Numbered from the stretch's first letter, positions 16,176 through 24,572 are shown. The stretch is DNA of 55,536 bases from Paractinoplanes ovalisporus (GCF_016834655.1 NZ_JAENHP010000038.1:1-55536); one strand, 5' to 3'. Numbers and translations: made by a program. The notes: generated by a model not told the origin, from the letters alone.

Positions 16176-16970
16176 ATGACGGTTGCCGTCGTGTCCACCG
16201 CGAACGTAGTTGAAGCCGGCGAGGCGTCGACGGACCGGGCGAGTGAGCTGATCGCCGCTCTGGCGGCTCTGCCGGACGGGCATCCGTCGCGGCCGGTGCT
16301 GCGGGAACGCACGATCGAGGCGTGGATGCCGCTGGCCCGGCACCTCGCCAACCGGTACGCCGGTCGGGGTGAGCCGTCCGACGATCTGTTCCAGGTCGCG
16401 TCGGTCGGACTGATCAAGGCGGTGGACCGGTTCGACGCCGGCCGCGGGGTCGACTTCGCCGGATTCGCCATCCCGACAATTGTGGGTGAGCTCAAACGGC
16501 ACTTCCGCGACCGGACGTGGTCGATCCGGGTGCCGCGCCGCCTGCAGGAGCTGCGGCTGGCGATCACCGGTGCCAACAGCACGCTCACGCATTCGCTGGG
16601 ACGCGCACCGACCGTGGCCGACATCGCCGAGTACCTCGACGTGAGCGAGGAGGAGGTGCTCGAAGGGCTGGAGGGGGCTCGCGCCTATAACGCGACCAGT
16701 CTGTCGACGCCGGTCAGCGCGGACGGCACGACCGAACTGGGGGAGACCCTCGGGGGCGAGGACCGCGAGTTCGAGGTGGCCGAGGCGCGGGTCGCACTCG
16801 GCCCGGCGATGGCCGTCCTCGACGAGCGGGAGCAGCAGATCGTTACGCTGCGATTCTTCGGGAACCTGACCCAGTCGCAGATCGCCGAGCAGATCGGTGT
16901 CTCCCAGATGCACGTCTCGCGGCTGCTGGCCAAGGCGCTGGTGCGGATGCGGGAACAGCTGGACGCCTGA
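16176..16970 (+). CDS. SigB/SigF/SigG-family RNA polymerase sigma factor
   Basis: The 264-residue protein has region 2 (YAGRGEPSDDLFQVASVGLIKAVDRFD), the SigF-type stretch GVDFAGFAIPTIVGELKRHFRDRTWSIRVPRR, region 3 (GRAPTVADIAEYLDVSEEEV) and region 4 (NLTQSQIAEQIGVSQMHVSRLLAKAL). This class governs general stress response or sporulation in actinobacteria. AAGGAG 9 nt before the ATG sets the start. A promoter of the same class lies upstream. No anti-sigma factor or anti-anti-sigma gene is next to it, so its control protein must be elsewhere. Confidence 0.93.
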   Translation: MTVAVVSTANVVEAGEASTDRASELIAALAALPDGHPSRPVLRERTIEAWMPLARHLANRYAGRGEPSDDLFQVASVGLIKAVDRFDAGRGVDFAGFAIPTIVGELKRHFRDRTWSIRVPRRLQELRLAITGANSTLTHSLGRAPTVADIAEYLDVSEEEVLEGLEGARAYNATSLSTPVSADGTTELGETLGGEDREFEVAEARVALGPAMAVLDEREQQIVTLRFFGNLTQSQIAEQIGVSQMHVSRLLAKALVRMREQLDA

Positions 16971-17074
16971 CGACGCCGTTCCTCTGGCAAGCGGATCGGT
17001 GAATCACGGCGACCGGCCGGTCCGGTGGTCAGATTGCCGCGAAGGGCCGCAGCAGCACCGTTCGGCGGAACGCT

Positions 17075-17099
17075 GTTTATCAACAACTGTCCTGCGGTA
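17075..17099 (+). promoter_or_regulatory. SigF-like promoter before the decarboxylase
   Basis: GTTT at 17075-17078, 16 nt, then CGGTA at 17095-17099, one mismatch from GGGTA. It ends 11 nt before the start of the decarboxylase, so the transcript would have almost no leader. It is weaker than the sigma gene's own promoter. Confidence 0.45.
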
Positions 17100-17110
17100 G
17101 AGACGAGCGT

Positions 17111-18586
17111 ATGCGACGTCGCGCCCTGGATCACCGCCGAGCTCCGTTGTTGGAGGCGGTGGCCGACTATCACCGCCAGGATCGGTACGGCTTCACTCCG
17201 CCGGGTCATCGGCAGGGCCGTGGCGCCGACCCGCGCGCCCGTGACGTTCTCGGGCCGGCTGCGTACCGGTCGGATCTGCTCGCCTCCGGCGGCCTGGACG
17301 ACCGGTCGTCCTCGCACGGGTATCTGGCCGAGGCCGAGAGGCTGATGGCCGACGCGGTGGGAGCGCAGCAGGCGTTCTTCTCCACCGCCGGTAGCTCGCT
17401 GTCGGTGAAAGCGGCCATGCTCGCGGTCGCCGGAGGCCAGGGGCAGTTGCTGATCGGTCGGGACGCGCACAAGTCGATCGTCGCCGGGCTGATCTTCAGC
17501 GGTGTCGAGCCGCGCTGGGTGGACGTCCGCTACGACGCCGAGCTGCATCTGGCCCACCCGCCGTCGCCGCGCCAGCTCGAGGAAGCGTGGAACAGGCATC
17601 CGGATGCCGCGGGCGCCCTGATCGTCAGCCCCACCCCGTACGGCACATGCGCTGACATCGCCACCCTGGCCGAGATCTGCCACCGGCGTGGCAAACCGCT
17701 GATCGTCGACGAGGCGTGGGGCGCCCATCTGCCGTTCCATGACGACCTGCCGACGTGGGCGTTGGACGCCGGCGCCGACATCGCCGTGGTCAGCGTGCAC
17801 AAGATGGGCGCCGGCTTCGAGCAGGGATCGGTGCTCTACTCCCAGGGTGACCTGATCGACCAGCAGCACCTGTCCGCCTGCGCCGACCTGCTGATGACGA
17901 CCAGCCCCAACAGCATCGTGTACGCCGGCATCGACGGTTGGCGGCGTCAGATGGCCGAACACGGCACCGAACTGCTGTCGCACGCCCTGACGCTCGCCGG
18001 CGACATACGTGAACGTCTGGACAGCCTGCCCGGCCTGCACGTGCTGCACGACGAGTTGCTCCACGAGGAGGCCAGCCATGACCTCGATCCTTTGCAGGTC
18101 CTGGTCGATCTCACCGACCTCGGCATCAGCGGCTATCAGGCGGCGGACTGGCTGCGCGAGAATTGCCGCATCGACGTCGGACTGTCCGACCACCGCCGCG
18201 TCCTGGCCACCTTGTCCATGGCCGATGACGCGGGCACTGCCGACCGGCTCGTCGAGGCGGCCCGGCGCCTGGTCGCCGCCGCCCCGGCCCTTCCCGCGGC
18301 GAAGACCGTTGATCTGCCCGATCCGTCGAGCTTCGAGGTGGAACCGGTCCTGACACCACGCGACGCGTTCTTCGGCCCGACCCGGACCGTGTCGACCCAC
18401 GATGCTGTCGGCCAGGTGTGTGCCGAGCAGATCACCCCGTATCCGCCGGGCATTCCCGCGCTGATCCCCGGCGAGCGCATCTCGGCCGACCTGATCGACT
18501 ACCTGCGTACGGGGCTCGCCGCCGGCATGGTTCTGCCCGACCCCGCCGACAAGAGTTTCGACACCATCCGCGTCGTGGACCGGTGA
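17111..18586 (+). CDS. Orn/Lys/Arg decarboxylase (PLP, fold type I)
   Basis: The 491-residue enzyme has the major domain of the bacterial basic amino-acid decarboxylases. FTPPGHRQGRGAD is near the N-terminus, SPTPYGTCADI and VDEAWGAHLPFH surround the cofactor, and SVHKMGAG carries the PLP Lys (K231). TTSPNS and the C-terminal PYPPGIPALIPGE are further family marks. The product would be a polyamine precursor (agmatine, cadaverine or putrescine); the substrate cannot be decided by eye. It follows the sigma factor by 140 nt, and a possible SigF promoter suggests stress-linked expression. Confidence 0.9.
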   Translation: MRRRALDHRRAPLLEAVADYHRQDRYGFTPPGHRQGRGADPRARDVLGPAAYRSDLLASGGLDDRSSSHGYLAEAERLMADAVGAQQAFFSTAGSSLSVKAAMLAVAGGQGQLLIGRDAHKSIVAGLIFSGVEPRWVDVRYDAELHLAHPPSPRQLEEAWNRHPDAAGALIVSPTPYGTCADIATLAEICHRRGKPLIVDEAWGAHLPFHDDLPTWALDAGADIAVVSVHKMGAGFEQGSVLYSQGDLIDQQHLSACADLLMTTSPNSIVYAGIDGWRRQMAEHGTELLSHALTLAGDIRERLDSLPGLHVLHDELLHEEASHDLDPLQVLVDLTDLGISGYQAADWLRENCRIDVGLSDHRRVLATLSMADDAGTADRLVEAARRLVAAAPALPAAKTVDLPDPSSFEVEPVLTPRDAFFGPTRTVSTHDAVGQVCAEQITPYPPGIPALIPGERISADLIDYLRTGLAAGMVLPDPADKSFDTIRVVDR

Positions 18587-18734
18587 CGCCGGACGTTCAT
18601 CGGAATCGCTACAGATCCGTGCCGCCACGGGCGCCGACGACCTTGGAGTTTGCCCGATCTGAACAGGGAATTTTCGGTTGCCGGGCACGAATCACGTTCG
18701 GCGGAAAGTGAGTACATGATGGGTGCGCAGCGCC

Positions 18735-18989
18735 GGTGGGCAGATCCTGGCCGACGTGCTCGGCCGGCCGGTCACCCATGTCACCCGGCGCCGCGCCACC
18801 CAGCGGGGGACTGCCCTGCTCGCTCTCGACGTGCTCGCACCGGACGCCCCACGGGCGTCTCGCGCTACCGGCACCACGTATGAGCCCCGGCCCGCTCACG
18901 TTGAGCACTACGCGCAGCGGCGCGTCAGGTTCGCCGAACTGTACGACACCGGCCAGACGCCGGGCACTTACCTCACCACCGAGCCCTGA
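18735..18989 (+). pseudogene. FGGY-type sugar kinase, C-terminal fossil
   Basis: About 85 codons match the C-terminal end of xylulokinase/gluconokinase-like FGGY enzymes: GGQILADVLGRPVTHVT, then a helix with QRGTALLAL, and the ending TYEPRPAHVEHYAQRRVRFAELYD. The N-terminal 400 residues are missing. No start with a ribosome-binding site lies at the junction. About 150 nt on the left (18587-18734) hold no gene that I can see. Confidence 0.6.
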
Positions 18990-19025
18990 GCGGGCCCTAC
19001 CGTGCCGCCGGTCGGGTTGGACGCG

Positions 19026-19085
19026 TCAGATCAGCTGGGCCGCCAGGGAGGCGAACGCTTCGGCGGCGTAGCTCGACCGTCCCGC
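19026..19085 (-). pseudogene. 3'-end fossil of an F420-dependent oxidoreductase paralogue
   Basis: The minus strand reads YAAEAFASLAAQLI and stop, nearly the same as the C-terminus of the intact F420 enzyme at 3330-4193 (FPTEAFAALAAQLI). The first 21 bases from the stop inward are identical at both loci. Only about 17-20 codons remain, ending near the promoter of the response regulator. Confidence 0.6.
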
Positions 19086-19145
19086 CGGGGCACCTATGCC
19101 CTGACCTCGCCCGCTCACGTTATGTAGTCGTGGGAGCCTGGTGAC

Positions 19146-19829
19146 ATGCGGGTGCTTCTGGTCGAGGACGACGACGCGATTGCGGTGCCGCTGGTGGAGG
19201 GGCTGGCCCGGTTCGGCATCGTCGCCGAGCACGTCGTGACCGGGGCCGCCGCGCTGGCCGCGCCCCCGGCCGACCTGGTGCTGCTCGACCTGGGGCTGCC
19301 CGACATCGACGGCGTCGACGTCTGCTGGGAGCTCAACCGCACCCAGAGCGTCCCGATCATCATGCTCACCTCGCGCCGCGCCGAGGCCGACCTGGTCCGC
19401 GGGCTCGAGGGCGGTGCCGACGACTACCTGGCCAAGCCGTTCAGCCTGCGCGAGCTGGTCGCGCGCATCCGTGCGGTCGACCGCCGGTCCCGGGCCGCCC
19501 GGGCCGAGCCCCCGCCACCGGCCCCGGTGCCCGAGCCCGAGGTGCAGGTGATCGGGCCCCTGTCCATCGACCGGGCCAGCCGCGACGTCCGCGTCGGCGG
19601 GGCGCCGGTGACGCTCGCGCCCAAGGAATACGACCTGCTGGAGATGCTGGCCGCCAAGCCCGGCACGATGGTGCTGCGCCAGAAACTGCTGGAACAGCTG
19701 TGGGCGACCACCGACAGCCGCAGCAAGACCCTCGACTTCCACATCGCGTCGCTGCGCCGCAAGCTCGGCCACCCCGATTGGATCGAGACCCGCCGCGGCG
19801 TGGGGTTCCGGCTCGTCGTGGCCGGCTGA
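19146..19829 (+). CDS. OmpR-family response regulator
   Basis: The 227-residue protein has a full receiver with the acidic pocket VEDDDA, phospho-Asp D48 in LLDLGLPD and Lys in DYLAKPF. The C-terminal OmpR/PhoB winged helix reads APKEYDLLEMLAAKPG, SRSKTLDFHIASLRRKLG and ETRRGVGFRLV. A proline-rich linker (EPPPPAPVPEPE) joins the domains. The cognate kinase gene begins 9 nt after its stop, so they form a two-component operon. The signal is unknown. Confidence 0.92.
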   Translation: MRVLLVEDDDAIAVPLVEGLARFGIVAEHVVTGAAALAAPPADLVLLDLGLPDIDGVDVCWELNRTQSVPIIMLTSRRAEADLVRGLEGGADDYLAKPFSLRELVARIRAVDRRSRAARAEPPPPAPVPEPEVQVIGPLSIDRASRDVRVGGAPVTLAPKEYDLLEMLAAKPGTMVLRQKLLEQLWATTDSRSKTLDFHIASLRRKLGHPDWIETRRGVGFRLVVAG

Positions 19830-19838
19830 GCCACGCCC

Positions 19839-21242
19839 ATGACCCGCCGACTCGTGCTGACCTATCTGTCGCTCGTGCTGGCCGTGCTGACCGGGCTCGC
19901 GGTCCCGCTGGGCTATCTGTATCAGCGCAGCGAGCAGCAGCAGGCGTTCCGGCAGCTGGAGCGCGAGGCCGAGATCGTGGCCGCGTATGTCGACGCCGAG
20001 CTCGGTGAGGACGACGGCGACCAGGTCGAGGACATCGCCACCGCGGCCGCGCGCCGCTGGGGTGGCCAGGTCGAGCTCTTCGACGTCACCGGCCGCCTGC
20101 TCTACAGCACGATGCCCCAGGTCACCGACACCGCCGACGTGATTCCGGCGCTCGGCGAGGGCGGCCGTATCGGGCACCGCGTCACCGACATCGACGGCGT
20201 CCGGATGATGTCGGTGTCCGTGTCGTTCCACGCCGGCAAGCCGACCTCGGGCGCCGTACGCCTGAGCGTGCCGATGGCCCCGGTCACCGAGCAGATCCGC
20301 CGGGTCTGGGCCATGCTCACCGCGATCTGCCTGCTTGTGCTGGCCGCGAGCGGCGCCGTCGCTCTCGCGCTGGCCCGCTGGATCGTCCGGCCGGTCAAGA
20401 CCCTCGAGCAGGCCACTCAGCAGCTGGCCGACGACGCCGGGCCGGTGCCCGTACGCCTGACCGGAGGACCCCCGGAGCTGCGGCGCCTGGCCGAGACGTT
20501 CAACCGCACCGCCGAGCGTCTGCACGGTGCGCTCGCGGCCCGCGGTGCCTTCGCCGACCACGCTTCGCATCAGCTCAAGGGGCCGCTGGCCGCGCTGCGC
20601 CTGCGGCTGGAAAATCTGGAGACCGAGGTGTCGGCGGCCGGTGCGGCCGGACTGCAGGCGGCCGTGAGCGAGACCGAGCGGCTCGACAAACTGGTCAACG
20701 CTCTGCTCGACCTGACCATGATCGAAAGGACAGACGAGGTTCCCGTACGGGTCGACGCCGCCACGGAAGCAATGCGGCGCGCCGAGATCTGGCGTCCCCT
20801 GGCCGCCGAACGCGGCATCACCGTCGCCGCCGAGGCGGTCGGCCCGCTGTGGGCGACGGCGATGCCCGGCGCGATCGAGCAGGTCCTCGACAACCTCATC
20901 TCGAACGCGCTCAACGCCGCCCCCGACCGCAGCACCATCCGCCTGACCGCCCGGCCCACCGCGGACGGCCTGGTGGCGGTGCACGTCATCGACGCCGGGC
21001 CCGGGCTGCCCGGCGACCATCGGGAGAAGGCCCTCGAACCGTTCTGGCGTGCCCCCGGGGCGCCCCGCGGCGGCACCGGCCTCGGTCTCGCGTTGGTGGC
21101 CAAGCTCGTCCAGGCCGGCGGTGGCCACGTCCGGCTCGACCCGGCCGAGCCCACCGGCATCGACGCCGTGGTGACCCTGCCCGCGGCTACCCCTCCGTCA
21201 CCGGCTCGGCCTCGCGTACTTTCCGCAGACGGATCTGAGTGA
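19839..21242 (+). CDS. Sensor histidine kinase
   Basis: Two membrane helices (residues about 7-28 and 163-185) flank a periplasmic sensor region of about 130 residues. A HAMP domain follows (ARWIVRPVKTLEQAT), then the phospho-acceptor helix ADHASHQLKGPLAAL with His244. The N-box DNLISNALNAAPD, and the G-boxes DAGPGLPG and GGTGLGLALV, complete the ATPase domain. The H-box reads HQLKGPL rather than the more common HQLRTPL. Its 3' end overlaps the convergent CNNM gene by 56 nt, an unusual arrangement for two conserved genes. Confidence 0.92.
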   Translation: MTRRLVLTYLSLVLAVLTGLAVPLGYLYQRSEQQQAFRQLEREAEIVAAYVDAELGEDDGDQVEDIATAAARRWGGQVELFDVTGRLLYSTMPQVTDTADVIPALGEGGRIGHRVTDIDGVRMMSVSVSFHAGKPTSGAVRLSVPMAPVTEQIRRVWAMLTAICLLVLAASGAVALALARWIVRPVKTLEQATQQLADDAGPVPVRLTGGPPELRRLAETFNRTAERLHGALAARGAFADHASHQLKGPLAALRLRLENLETEVSAAGAAGLQAAVSETERLDKLVNALLDLTMIERTDEVPVRVDAATEAMRRAEIWRPLAAERGITVAAEAVGPLWATAMPGAIEQVLDNLISNALNAAPDRSTIRLTARPTADGLVAVHVIDAGPGLPGDHREKALEPFWRAPGAPRGGTGLGLALVAKLVQAGGGHVRLDPAEPTGIDAVVTLPAATPPSPARPRVLSADGSE

Positions 21243-22476
21243 TCGCCCGGCCGGTGACCTGGGTGATCTCGGCGCGGTAAGCGTCGAAGGCGACGCTCTC
21301 GCCCGGCGCGGTCGGGATGTGCCCGAGCCGGGCCAGCACCAGGCCGGCCACCGTGGTGTAGTCACCGTCCTGCGGATCCTCCGCGTCGATGCCGAGGTCG
21401 GGCAGGTCGTGGATCGGGAACGTGCCGGGCAGCAGCATCGCGCCGTCGTCCTCGTGCACCACCGACTGCACATCCCGATCGGTCTCGTCGTAGATCTCGC
21501 CCACAACCTCCTCGACCAGGTCCTCCATGGTGACGATGCCGTCGATGGAGCCGCGCTCGTCGACCACCAGGGCCAGCTGCTGGCGCTGGGTGCGCATCTG
21601 CAGCATCGCGTCGGACACCTTGACCGTCTCGGGCAGGAACAGCGCCGCGAACTTGTGCCCGCCCACCGTCCCGCTCGCGGTGACCAGGTCGCGCAGGTGC
21701 ACCACGCCGAGCACGTCGTCGAGACCGGCCGGGCCGACCACCGGCGCCCGGGAGTGGCCACCGGCGACCAGCCGGGCCAGAGCCTCGGACACGGGCAGGT
21801 CGGCCGGCAGTGCGAGCACCTCGCGGCGCGGCACCAGGATCTCGCGCAGGATGCGGTCGGCGATCTCGAACGCGCCCGAGATGATCGTGCGCTGCTCGGG
21901 CGAGAACTCCTGCTGCGACTGCACCATGTCGCGGATCTCCTCCGCGCTGACCTCCTCGCGGCCGGCGTCGGGGTTGTTGCCGGTCAGCCGGACCAGGATG
22001 TCGGTGGTGCGCCCCAGCAGCCAGACCGCCGGGCGGGAGAACGCCGAGAGCATGTCCAGCGGCCGGGCCACCAGCAGCGCCCAGCCCTCGGCGCGCTGCA
22101 TGGCGATGCGCTTGGGGGCGAGCTCGCCGACCACCAGGGTGAAGAAGGTCAGCACGATGGTGACCAGGACGATCGCGACCGGCTCGGCCGCCCCGCCGAG
22201 GAAGCCGAGCGGGCCGACCAGCGGCCGGGCCAGCGACACCGCGGCCGACGCCGACGCCAGGAATCCGGCCAGCGTGATACCGATCTGGATCGTCGCCAGG
22301 AACCGGTTGGGGTCGCGGGCCAGCCGGGCCAGCGTACGTCCGCTCCGGCTCTCCCGCTCCAGCCGCTGCAGCTGGCTCTCCCGCAGCGACACCAACGCCA
22401 TCTCACTGCCCGCGAAGACCGCGTTCAGCAGAACCAGCACAACGACCAGAACGATCTGCCATCCATAACCGCCCAC
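21187..22476 (-). CDS. CNNM/CBS-domain transporter-like protein (hemolysin C family)
   Basis: The 429-residue protein has an N-terminal DUF21/CNNM membrane domain (LNAVFAGSEMALVSLRES; two further helix pairs; VVGELAPKRIAMQ), two CBS domains (ILVPRREVLALPADLPVSEAL; VDERGSIDGIVTMEDLVEEVVGEI) and a C-terminal CorC/HlyC domain (TTVAGLVLARLGHIP). Such proteins are linked to magnesium or cobalt transport and efflux. The start lies just after the initial GGYGWQIV helix and the length is normal. Its last 19 codons are antisense to the end of the kinase gene. Confidence 0.9.
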   Translation of the reverse strand: MGGYGWQIVLVVVLVLLNAVFAGSEMALVSLRESQLQRLERESRSGRTLARLARDPNRFLATIQIGITLAGFLASASAAVSLARPLVGPLGFLGGAAEPVAIVLVTIVLTFFTLVVGELAPKRIAMQRAEGWALLVARPLDMLSAFSRPAVWLLGRTTDILVRLTGNNPDAGREEVSAEEIRDMVQSQQEFSPEQRTIISGAFEIADRILREILVPRREVLALPADLPVSEALARLVAGGHSRAPVVGPAGLDDVLGVVHLRDLVTASGTVGGHKFAALFLPETVKVSDAMLQMRTQRQQLALVVDERGSIDGIVTMEDLVEEVVGEIYDETDRDVQSVVHEDDGAMLLPGTFPIHDLPDLGIDAEDPQDGDYTTVAGLVLARLGHIPTAPGESVAFDAYRAEITQVTGRAITQIRLRKVREAEPVTEG

Positions 22477-22538
22477 TGCGGTATCTCAACTCCTCGCCGA
22501 AAAAATCGCCTCATGGATAAGCCGGAATACTACGTCAG

Positions 22539-22564
22539 GTTTAGCCGCGGTCCGATGTCGGGAA
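22539..22564 (+). promoter_or_regulatory. SigF-like promoter before the GlsB/YmgE gene
   Basis: GTTT at 22539-22542, a 17-nt spacer and GGGAA at 22560-22564, 10 nt before the ATG. The spacer is at the upper limit and the -10 has one mismatch. It is plausible because GlsB/YmgE genes are often under general-stress control. Confidence 0.4.
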
Positions 22565-22574
22565 TAGCGTCGGC

Positions 22575-22841
22575 ATGGAAGTAACCGGCATCATTACCGC
22601 CATCATCATCGGCCTCATCATCGGCGCGCTGGGCCGTCTCGTCGTGCCCGGAAAACAGAACATTCCGATCTGGCTGACGATCCTGATCGGCATCCTGGCG
22701 GCCATCGTGGGCACGTTCCTGGCCGCCGCCATCGGCGTGGACGACACCCGCGGCATCGACTGGATCGAGCTGGTCATCCAGGTGGTGCTGGCCGCGGTCG
22801 GGGTCAGCCTGGTGGCCGGCGTCTACGGACGTCGCCGCTGA
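22575..22841 (+). CDS. GlsB/YeaQ/YmgE family stress membrane protein
   Basis: The 88-residue protein has three hydrophobic segments with the family's Gly pattern (IIIGLIIGALGRLVVPGKQN, TILIGILAAIVGTFLA, QVVLAAVGVSLVAG). Members are small inner-membrane proteins induced by envelope, acid or general stress; the mechanism is not known. The start is the first ATG after a possible SigF-type promoter. A strong terminator follows the stop, so it is a single-gene unit. Confidence 0.9.
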   Translation: MEVTGIITAIIIGLIIGALGRLVVPGKQNIPIWLTILIGILAAIVGTFLAAAIGVDDTRGIDWIELVIQVVLAAVGVSLVAGVYGRRR

Positions 22842-22853
22842 CAATCTCTTTCC

Positions 22854-22889
22854 GCCGCCGCTCGTCGATGTGACGGGCGGCGGCTTTTT
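22854..22889 (+). terminator. Rho-independent terminator after the GlsB/YmgE gene
   Basis: GCCGCCGCTCGTC at 22854-22866 pairs with 22872-22884 (one G-U pair, 5-nt loop), followed by TTTTT. It is the most canonical terminator in the window. Confidence 0.85.
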
Positions 22890-23014
22890 CGTTGCTCAGG
22901 TAAGGACAATTCCAGGACAAGGTAAGGAGCTCCTTTATTTGCTCACAGAAATCTTCCAGTGGTGCTGGTTACATTCCTCCTGATTGTCGGGATCGAGCCA
23001 TCAGGAGTGGTGAC

Positions 23015-23719
23015 GTGGTCTTCAAGAAAATGCTGGGCGCGCTGGGAGTCGGCGGTCTTTCCGTCGACACGGTGCTGCAGAACCCGAACGGCATTCCCGG
23101 CGGGGCCGTGGCCGGGCGCGTCGAGCTGGTCGGCGGCAGCAGTGAGGCCGCCATCGAGCACATCACCCTGAGCCTGGTCACCGGCATGGAGATCGAGAGC
23201 GGCCGGGGCGAACGTACGGCCACCGGCGAGTTCCACCGCATGGTGGTCAGCGGGCCGGCGCGGCTGGGCGCGGGGGAGCGGCGCGCGCTGCCGTTCCAGC
23301 TGGTGCTGCCGTGGGAGACGGACAAGCGCGGCGGCATGTTCGGTGGCGGTCACGACTCGCACGGCCACTACACCGTGGCCCACACCGACGCCGACACCGT
23401 CGACTGGACCCAGCAGGTCGACGGCTGGGTCCGCCAGGCGATCGAGCAGCGGCAGACGATGCCCGGCTACGGCCCGGGCGGTTACCCCCAGCCGGGCTAC
23501 GGCGGTCCCGGCTACGGGCAGCCGGGCTACGGCGGCCACCCCGGCTATCCAGCCCACGGCAGTCCCGGCTACCCGGCTCACGGTGGCCACGGCGGGCGCG
23601 GGCCCGGGATGGCCGGCGTGGCCGCAGGTGTCGTCGGCGGCTTGGCGGCCGGCTATCTGGCCGGCGAGATCATGGACGAGGTGTTCGAGGACGACGACGC
23701 CGGAGACGCCGAGGAGTAG
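23015..23719 (+). CDS. Spo0M-like sporulation-control protein, internally shortened
   Basis: The N-terminus (MVFKKMLGALGVGGLSVDTVLQ, then PGGAVAGRVELVGG, IEHITLSLV and RALPFQLVLPWET) is a Spo0M arrestin-like beta-sandwich. After PWET the sequence jumps to DKRGGMFGGGHDSHGHYTVAH, which in family members I know lies near the C-terminal end of the second lobe. Most of that lobe therefore seems to be deleted in frame. A low-complexity Gly-Tyr-Pro repeat (residues about 150-195) and a hydrophobic Gly/Ala helix ending in an acidic tail follow. GTG with GGAG upstream is the start. Spo0M proteins influence sporulation and polarity; this shortened form may have changed function. Confidence 0.8.
   Translation: MVFKKMLGALGVGGLSVDTVLQNPNGIPGGAVAGRVELVGGSSEAAIEHITLSLVTGMEIESGRGERTATGEFHRMVVSGPARLGAGERRALPFQLVLPWETDKRGGMFGGGHDSHGHYTVAHTDADTVDWTQQVDGWVRQAIEQRQTMPGYGPGGYPQPGYGGPGYGQPGYGGHPGYPAHGSPGYPAHGGHGGRGPGMAGVAAGVVGGLAAGYLAGEIMDEVFEDDDAGDAEE
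23461..23600 (+). repeat. Low-complexity Gly-Tyr-Pro coding repeat
   Basis: Imperfect tandem units built on GGCTACGGC/CCCGGCTAC encode GYGGPGYGQPGYGG and then GYPAHGSPGYPAHGG. The region lies between the arrestin-like domain and the C-terminal hydrophobic segment of the Spo0M-like protein and is probably a flexible linker prone to length change. Confidence 0.75.
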
Positions 23720-23996
23720 CCGCGGCCCTGGTCGAGACGGCGGCGCAGGCGGGCCTGGTCCTGTTCCGCGCACGTGACGGCGATCTGCGACCGCACGACC
23801 GCTGTCTCCGCCGTATGGTTCGGATTCAGTAGGTGGTTGCCTGCAACGGCACGACGACACCGGACCATCGGGACCGCGATGGTGATCTCCTGGAAAATTC
23901 TTGGGAGAGGTCCTGCTTGCAAGAACGGTTTGGTTCCGCTGAGCCGCTCTGCGGGGAAATCGCCTGGTCCTCGGCCGCGTCGCCGCACGGGCCGTG

Positions 23997-24572
23997 TCAG
24001 GAACTGGGCTGAGGCCCGAGCACGAGGCCCCCGAGCAGGTCGAAGGCGCGGTCGACATGCGGCTGCAGCCGTGTGCCGGGGGCCCGACGCCATGATCCGA
24101 TGGCGTGCGCGAGCACACCCCAGCCGGTGCGCGCGACGAGGGAAGCCTCTTCCGGGGCGGCGCCGCGGGCGGTCAGCTGATCGGCGATCAGGCCGATGAG
24201 GTGGGCCTCCTTCGCGGCCGCGCGCTCCTGGACGGCCGGTGTCGCGGCGGCGATGGCGGCCAGGCGATCACCATCCGCACGGTTCGCCTCGAGCGGCGGG
24301 ACGAGAAGGTCGACCACCCGGCGCATGGTGGGCCACGGCGCGGTGCCGGCCGGCACTGACGTGAGCGCCTCGGTGACCCACTCGGTCAGCCGCCGCTCGC
24401 CGTCGAAAAGCACCTCGCGCTTGTCGGGGAAGTGCCGGAAGAAGGTGCGCTCGGTCACGCCGGCCAGCGCCGCGATCTCGGCCGTGGTGACGGCGTCGAA
24501 TCCGCGCGCGGCGAAGAGCGTGAGCGCCGCGTTCTCCAGGCGTTCTCGTGCTTCCTTCCCGCTTCTCGGCAT
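23997..24572 (-). CDS. TetR-family transcriptional regulator
   Basis: The 191-residue protein has the TetR helix-turn-helix (RERLENAALTLFAARGFDA, TTAEIAALAGVTERTFFRHFPDKREVLF) and a ligand domain of normal length. A TAGGCT -10 box lies 6 nt before the ATG, so the transcript is probably leaderless. The predicted -35 overlaps the first of three GTCAG-N3-CTGAC operators. It faces a quinone-oxidoreductase-type gene that it probably controls. The 277 nt between this gene's 3' end and the Spo0M-like gene hold no gene that I can recognise. Confidence 0.9.
   Translation of the reverse strand: MPRSGKEARERLENAALTLFAARGFDAVTTAEIAALAGVTERTFFRHFPDKREVLFDGERRLTEWVTEALTSVPAGTAPWPTMRRVVDLLVPPLEANRADGDRLAAIAAATPAVQERAAAKEAHLIGLIADQLTARGAAPEEASLVARTGWGVLAHAIGSWRRAPGTRLQPHVDRAFDLLGGLVLGPQPSS

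Noticed and set aside
19026..21128. A 700-codon minus-strand frame opposite the two-component operon
   Set aside because: Only its last 14-20 residues look like protein (the F420-enzyme scar). The rest is antisense shadow of the regulator and kinase.
23461..23600. The repeat in the Spo0M gene as a CRISPR-like or mobile repeat
   Set aside because: The units are imperfect, in frame and encode a Gly-Tyr-Pro linker, so it is coding low complexity.
23720..23996. A possible minus-strand coding remnant (SQIAVTCAEQDQARLRRRL) between the Spo0M and tetR genes
   Set aside because: One helix-like stretch only, with no family match that I can name and no start; left unannotated.
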